DNA from: Apostichopus californicus
Taxonomy: Eukaryota > Echinodermata > Holothuroidea > Aspidochirotida > Stichopodidae
Reading direction: 5' to 3'
Assembly: GCA_020650975.1 (NCBI GenBank)
Contig: JAIPMN010014808.1
Location: forward strand, 1 to 38,749
Length of the DNA: 38,749 bases
Shown here one piece after another: positions 32,034 to 38,749 of the stretch (positions are counted from its first letter, which is position 1; every line of letters begins with the position of its first letter). Both the position numbers and the translations under genes were made by a program. The notes under the pieces were generated by a model. It saw nothing but the letters and a program-made list of their open reading frames with translations, searched no databases and was not told where the DNA came from.

Positions 32034-34874
32034 GTGCGTGCCAGAATGACAAAATAAGCCGAATTATCCCTCCCGTGTCATTAAAGGCGCTGCTGCATGA
32101 ATTGGATATCCCATTCACCCACAAGGTGAGGGGAGGGAGTGGGGAGGGGGGGTTCACAATGCAGGGAAGAAGCAACTCCACCTCGAGGCCTAAGCGACGG
32201 GTGTGAGAAGAAAATCGCGGTTTTAAGGAACCTAAGACGTTGTAGAGGAAGTTTTGACGTTTTATCTCAAAACTTCAACGCTTTTCTAAGAATTCCGTTT
32301 TTATCTCAACTGTTTGTAGGAAAGCTGGTTTATGATTGGATGGTTACACGATGACTACAACGGAGAAGCCACTAATAGGAGGACCCTGGAGAATACATTA
32401 GTAATAACTACTAAATAACACCATTCAGAAAGAAAAAAGAAACAAACATCGTGTCAGTTTACCAAGTAAAGTACGTTAACGTACACTGCAATATAACCCA
32501 TGTACTTCCGTGTATTACTTTCAATGGTAATTGAAATCACTTGAGCTCACTGTTATAGTATGTTCGGAACAATTAGGAACGTCCGTAATTAGTGTCCGGG
32601 ATACTTCGAAATTTAATCAGCTTCTTTCGATCATATCTGCACTCAATGTATAGAATAACACATAACAAATTTTTACATGTTTGAACAAATATTTATATTA
32701 TCATATATTAATCCCGTTTCAAATTATGGTATAATACGAAACAGCGAACCATTTCGTATAGTTTTTCCAAAAGGGCTTCTTCATGGTGACAAGCTAAGCG
32801 TAGATTGCACAAATACGGAGAGTAAATATCATAATAACAACATGTGATATCATTGAAGAAGCAGTAAAACTTAACTTCCTCATTCTCAAATGAGACTATG
32901 TTTGAGAGTATTTCCTCACTATAACTCATAACTTTATAACCCACTTACAGAAAGTACACTTACACAAAGAAATAATCTCACACCAAGCACAAGTGCTTCA
33001 CAAACACTTGTTCTTCATGAGTATGAACTGTGAGGGGAAAGTGACTTTCGAGAGGACAGTTTGAGTGTGTTGTAAGTAGGCTACGTGATTATAAAGATTG
33101 GCCGTTACAGATATTCAATCAACTTATTAATTAGAATTGAATGATACATCACAAATGTAGTATAACTTTGAAGAAGATAAATTCTGATCGGAGTGTCTTT
33201 TCCGAGCTTCATCATTGGTCACCAACCCGCACAGTTACAAGAATATAGTCCAGGTCAAAATCTGAGCATTCTGGTGAAATTTGCATTCAAATCGTAGACG
33301 CCGCGTAGACACCGCGTAGACATTTGCGTTCAGAAACGTATAACATCGTATAATCTCGTATAATGGCGTAGATAAACGTAGAGTATACGTCTACGCGGAG
33401 TTATACGTGAGCAGTACTGTATGTGATATTCTACCAAAAGTGAACTTGAAGCAAACAGGTGTGATGTCATAGTTATACACTGACAAATAATGTTTTGATT
33501 TTCAGTCTATTGATTTGACCTTGGATTTGATAGGGTAACTAGTTTATCTAAAGGGGATGTGAAGATTATAAAATACCAATACCTATGGTACATTCACATT
33601 ATGGATGCATCTAATTGTGGAGTCTAAAATTATAAAAGTTTCGACAATATCTCATCTCATGGGCGCCCTTAGCATCTAAAAAGCTATTTTATATAAATTC
33701 GAAAAGACATATATCATGATAAATAAAAGACAATCTTCAACTTCATTTATCATAGTCGCCATAATAGATATACTGTTTTCTTAAACTTAAAATACTTTTG
33801 TGACAGAATCCGTTCCTTTCCATACAACGCAGTTACTGGTCACTGTGCGTCACGTTGTAGTGTAGTGTAGTGTAAGTACGATGGACTGTGGACTGTTGTG
33901 TTTGCGGTAAAATGGTTAACATGGGCATCAATTCAGCGAGAGAGGGAGCTATGTCCCCCTTACCACATTTGTAGTTCGAAGGTTTTTTTGCGGTATTAAA
34001 TAGATCCCGGTGCAAAGGATAAATAGCTCCCACACAAATGGTATAATAAACAAAATTTCAATATGCTACTTAGTTAATCCAAAGCTTTAAAAATCAGAAG
34101 ATTTAATTTATTTGTTTGTCTTATATATTGTTCAGTAAATTTCTTCCCGCCAACTTAAACATCAAACAAAGTCCTGTCGTCAACAGAGGATGCCTGACAT
34201 TGCAGTTTCCGCGAGTCTATATGTGTGAAATATCAAAGCATTGTATAAAAAATTGTAACACAAAATTGATCAAAACTTCACCGCTATTAGCACTTACAAA
34301 GACTCGGGGGGATCGAGATCTAAAAGAAATATTTCTGGGCGCTTTTTCTGCACAATATCGCCAATATTACGTCCTTCCGGCATGAAATAAGTGGTTTACT
34401 CTTTTAGGGCAAGGTATCGCTGCCGAACATATGTGCTTCACTAATAGCACTGTCCAAGTGTCTGAGTGAAAGCAGTTGACACCCACAGTGGTATGTCAAC
34501 TAAAAACATCACTAATTAACGAAATAACATTATAAAACGTAGATAATATTGGCTCTCATTCAAGTTTTCATGCAGAAACATGACTGACATGCGGTCGTTA
34601 TCCTTTGGCGCAAAAGGTTGGGATCAAGCCTGTATATGAGGAGCCCTGGACATTAGGGGCCCTGGTTCAATGAACCAGCCAAACCGCCAATTGCTTCGCC
34701 TCTGCCCATTTCCTTTCCCACTTTGCAAACCTATTTGAGACGTCCTTGAAAATCGAATATAAATGATAAGTATGAAAGATGAATCTTGAATTACGTTCAT
34801 AAGGCACCGTTGTTGAGCTGTTTGCCTGTTCGTATACACATGGAAGTAATAGTTAAACATACTGTGTTACATAA
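32034..34874. other. Spacer between gene D 3' end and gene C 5' element
   Basis: About 2.8 kb, collinear with 7759-10575. Contains a G-rich stretch (~32128-32151), the counterpart of the small uncertain ORF (32708-32944) and the CGTAGAC insertion. No gene recognised. Confidence 0.65.
33293..33400. mobile_element. Short CGTAGAC inverted-repeat insertion, copy C
   Basis: Nearly the same as 8990-9097, at the same place in the unit; absent from unit B. Confidence 0.5.
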
Positions 34875-34995
34875 TTACGAAATGTGTCCATTGAATTCTT
34901 CGCATACAAGACGCGCCGGAATGCTTAACGAAAGGCAATGCTTTTGTAATATATCAATTGCTGACTTGAGGCGTATTTCTTCTATCATTCTTTCC
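34875..34995 (-). CDS. Gene D exon 12: alphaH-alphaI and stop
   Basis: ERMIEEIRLKSAIDILQK, then HCLSLSIPARLVCEEF and NGHIS; stop TAA at 34875-34877. The Arg of subdomain XI is kept. Confidence 0.75.
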
Positions 34996-37900
34996 CTTCC
35001 ACGTAGTCGTCAGTTGGAGAAATCATCCGTGTATACAAAGATGATACCGGTATCTCATAGAAGCTATTGTCTATTAACTTATCAAAAATCTGTCGAGAAA
35101 AAAAAAAACAGACGGAAAATCTGTTATATCTACTTTGTAGCCGTCATTGTCTTCTTTATATTTTCTGGGTTTGATAACGTCACATTGATATATCACCGTG
35201 ATATTATAAGTACGAACATTTCTGCCATGCAGACAGGATAAATCGAGCAAGGATATCAAGTAGTTTTCTTAAATACTGTTAACTGTTTTAATCTGAAATA
35301 ATTACCGTTTTAAAAGAATCCCTCAGATGGTGTATAGATGGTCGAAGGGACATGTTTTCACTCCAGCATTCAAATAGAAGTGTGTTTCTGTGGAACAATA
35401 ATAAATTTATTCGAAAGTCGAAAAAGTCATTCTGCATTCTTCAGCAAATGTCTAACCTGACCTCCAAATAAGGAGACAGAAGTATAGAGTATACCGGGAC
35501 CATGATGTAAGAGGTGGGGGTCGGGGAAAGAGACCACATTTCGATAAATCGTGTCCAATTTGAATGATGCTGAGCAGTTTAGGGAACCTTCACCATCAAC
35601 TAATCCACTGCGGAGAGATATGACATTCTATCCCTGTGGGTTTATTTCCTAAATTCGTTGATTAATGTTCGTGTAATTCGTCGACAAAAATTGTAGCAGC
35701 CAGTAAGTGATAACAGAAGTTTTAGAAATAATACAAACAAGGTGTAAAACCAGGCAGATGAAGGAATGGGTGAGTTCCTGGAAATGCCAGTATAGAATCG
35801 ACATTTGAAACTAATAATCCCTATAACGCTACCTTAACTGCAGATATCTCTCCGGCCATGGCGTCTTTGGCATGGGAATGACATCCCCTGGCTTGTATTC
35901 TTCATCAATTGGGAAAGGTTTGTTACCTGAAAAAGCAAACAAATACTGATATCCTAACGTTGCAGCAGTTGGACCTTTAGTAATTCTAAATTATTACTCT
36001 CATCTGACCTTTGTAAAATGTGTTGGCTTTAAGGAAATTATTCCCCGGGTGTAAACTTAACACACTTCTACGAATGCAGACTATCAAATATATTACACAG
36101 AATTGAGAAGCCTATAGCCAATCAAAGATACACTTTAGTAGTAATGTAAAGTTACATTACACTGAATCCTTAAACAAAATTATGTAGGCTAGGGATTAGC
36201 GTATCCATCAATGAGTGTTCTATTTGCTCAACATGGTCGCTAACGACAACAGCGAAAGCATTCACTTACTTCGGGTTTCTTAATTACTTAAACATTATAA
36301 CCAAGTTCATTTATTTGTGAAGATAGCAGTGGTCCTAACTATCCTAGTTACAAAATACTTTCTGGTATCAAGACGGCGAATCGAGTCGTGCCAAACACAG
36401 CAAACTCTGTTTATTTTATTTTACTTTATCGATATTCTTAACTTCTGAATTAACTTGCGGGTTTGGAAAGGTTACCGTCGCTGAATCAAAAGCCAAATGA
36501 CTGACAAACTGAAGTCGAACTGGGAATGCCTGGATCTTAAATTGTCAGTCGTGATTAGCTCAATGATTATTTCGATTACGACTCCTATATAGCCTGGTAG
36601 TATACATTTGAAGCGTTTATATGTAATTGGACAACATCGCTATATTGTATAGCATCGATATACTTCCACATTATAACATTTGGTGTTACGGCAAAGTAAG
36701 GTATAGCGAAGAAGCTGATTTTACTTCTTTATGCTCGCCTACTTTTGATCGATATAATATTTACAAAGCGAGTGTATTTTTATTTTCATGATAGTTTTAT
36801 TTGATTGCTTTTCACCAGCTGAAATAATTTCCCATATAACAACAGCTGTTGACCAGACATCACTCTCTGCTGAATATTCATTGTGGTAGAAAGCTTCTGG
36901 AGCGAATTGGTTTAACGTCACTGATTTCATCTACAAACAAAACAAGAAGTTAGGACAGTTGTGAAAAAGAGGAAAGAAAAGAATGTTAAAGGAAGAAACA
37001 ATGAGATGAGAACAGCTGTTCTTTCAAGGCATTGCATTACACCGGAATCATAAACATAAACAATTTTAAGTCAATGAAAAGTCAAAGATTTCCAACCAAA
37101 AAAAAAATCTCATTTCATTCTTAGCAATGCTATACATTATTTGTATATGTTCGTCAACAAACGGGTACATTTAAATTTTTTCTTTTTCTTTTCAGCAAAG
37201 AGCAGTTTAAATAATATAAAGAAAAAATATAAAGAACGCAAACTTATAAAAAGGGGTATTTAAATTACAAACGAGAAGTAATTTATGAAAACGAGCATTT
37301 TTGAGGTTATCCCCCAAACTGGAAGGGCATGTGCCCGGCTGGCCCGTCGTCCCTGATTATGAATGAATAATTTCATATTTCTTTTCAGGCTACTTCCTTT
37401 ACTTGAAACATATTTCCTTAGCCAAACATTATGTTAGGAGATGTTATAAAAACTCGACTCATTTCGTCTGCATAATGAGACGCACTTAGGACCTGCATAA
37501 CAATGAAGGGAAACAACAGGTTTACCTCTGATTTCTTGATGGCGCAAATCGTCGGTGCATCCTCGGCAAGACAGAAGTCATACAACTTACATTGTCCCTG
37601 TTTGGTGTATAAAATCTTCTTCGTTGAGAAACAAGGATGAAGAAACTGTGACCGAATGAAATAATTTATAGATTTTATGATTGCCAATAATGACATTAAT
37701 CGTCGGGTGTTTTTACCAGCACTATCGAGGAAACATAAAAAAAAATGATACGATGGCCTAGCAGGAGGAGATAAAAATCAATACTGCATTTAATACTGCA
37801 TTATGGGGAAAATGTAAAATCATGGATCGAGATGTGAAGAGTATAAAGTCGACGATAGTTTTACACCGATAAAATTAAGAATGATCCTAAATTAATAACT

Positions 37901-38580
37901 AAAGATCATTTAAGCTGTTAAGAACAATAGAGATCATGACACCGGTTTCTATATCGTAAACAACTAATAGTTTATTTTTACTGTGTTGTATTAGCTGGGG
38001 GAGATCACATCATGGATATGTAGTAAACAATTCATCGTAACTCGAACCATGGGTCTTTAACAAAAGAAATGTCAACTAATTTTATAAATTAAATGAACGA
38101 CGGAGAACTGACTTTTAAATTCGAACCGGGTAAATAAATTTTCGAACAGAACGAGATTTGAGCCAGGGACCTCGGATGTACGAGCCCTTTGCTCTTCCAA
38201 ATCAACAACTACGTTCAAATAATGTAATCGTAACAAGCATTCCCGCAAGGTTAGACACAATTTAATCACAAGGCAAGATCTAAAACTCATAAAGAGACAC
38301 ATTCAGCATCTACATATCCGTCTGTATACGGAGCTAAGATTGATTACTGAGTTTGCAGCGAAACCAAACCAGCTCAACTCAATAATTTGTCAGTCAAGGA
38401 CGAAACTCACCCCGTAGGATTTAATAACTTCCATTCCTTCAAGTACTCCTGACAAATGTTTCATAACATCTTGCACTGACGTGACGCTTCTCCCACTTCC
38501 CTGTCGTGAGGTTGAGTCAAAGGTCAAGTAATTATCTAACGTTTTACACGTAAGATGCTCAGTTATCATATTTATTTGAT
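34875..38580 (-). CDS. Gene D: receptor pseudokinase, 3' half only
   Basis: Five terminal exons, all open and in phase: hinge to alphaE, catalytic loop, APE/alphaF, alphaG, and the terminal exon. The ectodomain, TM and N-lobe must lie right of 38749. It has the same HPC and DFC replacements. Introns over 300 bp (34996-35832, 35927-36815, 36931-37525, 37646-38410) hold only the 36027-36254 segment and the SINE head. Confidence 0.8.
35833..35926 (-). CDS. Gene D exon 11: alphaG region
   Basis: 94 nt; NKPFPIDEEYKPGDVIPM with Asp for Asn, then PERYLQL as in gene C. Confidence 0.8.
36027..36254. other. Unique segment in gene D intron 10
   Basis: About 225 bp replacing about 22 bp present in the other units (compare 11732-11753). 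Contains a short palindrome TAATGTAAAGTTACATTA. No family recognised. Confidence 0.45.
36816..36930 (-). CDS. Gene D exon 10: APE motif and alphaF
   Basis: LNQFAPEAFYHNEYS: Ala as in B and C but His as in A. 115 nt, donor G|GTGAAA. Confidence 0.86.
37526..37645 (-). CDS. Gene D exon 9: degenerate catalytic loop and DFG region
   Basis: 120 nt, phase 0 to 0; FLHPCFSTKKIL and KLYDFCLAED, as in genes A and B. Confidence 0.88.
38148..38212 (-). repeat. tRNA-like SINE head in gene D intron 8
   Basis: GATTTGGAAGAGCA, GGGCTCGTACATCCGAGG and GGCTCAAATCTC; one more diverged copy at the same intron position. Confidence 0.48.
38411..38580 (-). CDS. Gene D exon 8: kinase-like beta5, hinge, alphaD-alphaE
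   Basis: INMITEHLTCKTLDNYL, then VQDVMKHLSGVLEGMEVIKS; 170 nt, same splice sites as the others. Shares the L-S-G and F-for-L changes with gene C. Confidence 0.85.
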
Positions 38581-38749
38581 CTACAAAGAAGAGAGAATTT
38601 ACATTAGAAGTTAATTTGCATTATACAATTAGATCTTTTGGAGTTACCAAGAGTAACATGTTGCATGTGTAGATGTTTCATATGACAAGCCAACAAATTG
38701 CACCCACATTTTCGTTAGTTATATTACGAAAATGAGAAGACACTATCCT

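Larger units (their letters stand above)
25271..36566. repeat. Tandem unit C
   Basis: Third copy, about 11.3 kb and the shortest complete one. It has a shorter GATATC foldback element, a shorter transmembrane/tail region in gene C, and several intron deletions, for example around 28080-28260. It also contains the last two exons of gene D. An unrelated segment at about 36027-36254 replaces some 22 bp of the other copies. Confidence 0.93.
36567..38749. repeat. Tandem unit D (partial)
   Basis: Start of a fourth copy, cut by the window edge. Its first ~130 bp are almost identical to the start of unit A and clearly different from unit C. Its last ~150 bp match unit C (about 27290-27440) rather than A or B. 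Confidence 0.92.

Overview
This is animal nuclear DNA, AT-rich and full of introns. It is a head-to-tail tandem array of four copies of a unit of about 11-13 kb (A 1-12057, B 12058-25270, C 25271-36566, D 36567 to the right edge). Every recognised gene is on the minus strand. The species cannot be read from the sequence; an invertebrate is likely because nothing matches a vertebrate receptor family I know, and an invertebrate deuterostome would only be a guess.

Each unit carries one gene of a single family. A large first exon encodes a signal peptide, three Ig-like domains and a transmembrane helix. Small exons follow that together encode a complete tyrosine-kinase-like domain. I rebuilt the gene by joining GT-AG exons whose phases agree. 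Gene B (18905 to 10576) is complete: 12 exons, 2592 coding bases, 863 residues plus stop. Gene A (6820 leftward) lacks its last two exons, which lie beyond the left edge. Gene C (31380 to 23783) has a different transmembrane/cytoplasmic segment and damage in two juxtamembrane exons. Gene D has only its five last exons (38580 to 34875); its 5' part is beyond the right edge.

The kinase-like domain is a receptor pseudokinase. The glycine loop, beta3 lysine, alphaC glutamate, HRD arginine and aspartate, catalytic-loop asparagine and DFG glycine are all replaced. Fold-supporting residues remain: the APE glutamate, the SDVW aspartate and the subdomain XI arginine. The altered catalytic motifs are the same in all four copies, so this looks like a maintained non-catalytic receptor rather than random decay. 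Genes A and B carry a long cytoplasmic tail with a YEEI motif, a classic Src-family SH2 ligand; gene C lacks it.

Between genes (about 7-10.6 kb, 19-23.8 kb and 31.6-34.9 kb) lie a foldback element made of GATATC repeats inside 44-bp terminal inverted repeats, just upstream of each first exon; a short CGTAGAC inverted-repeat insertion in A and C; two B-only segments; and spacer with no recognised gene. A tRNA-like SINE head sits in one intron of every copy. The copies are mosaic: A resembles B in the gene body but C in the spacer, and D resembles A at one end and C at the other. This points to unequal crossing-over and gene conversion.
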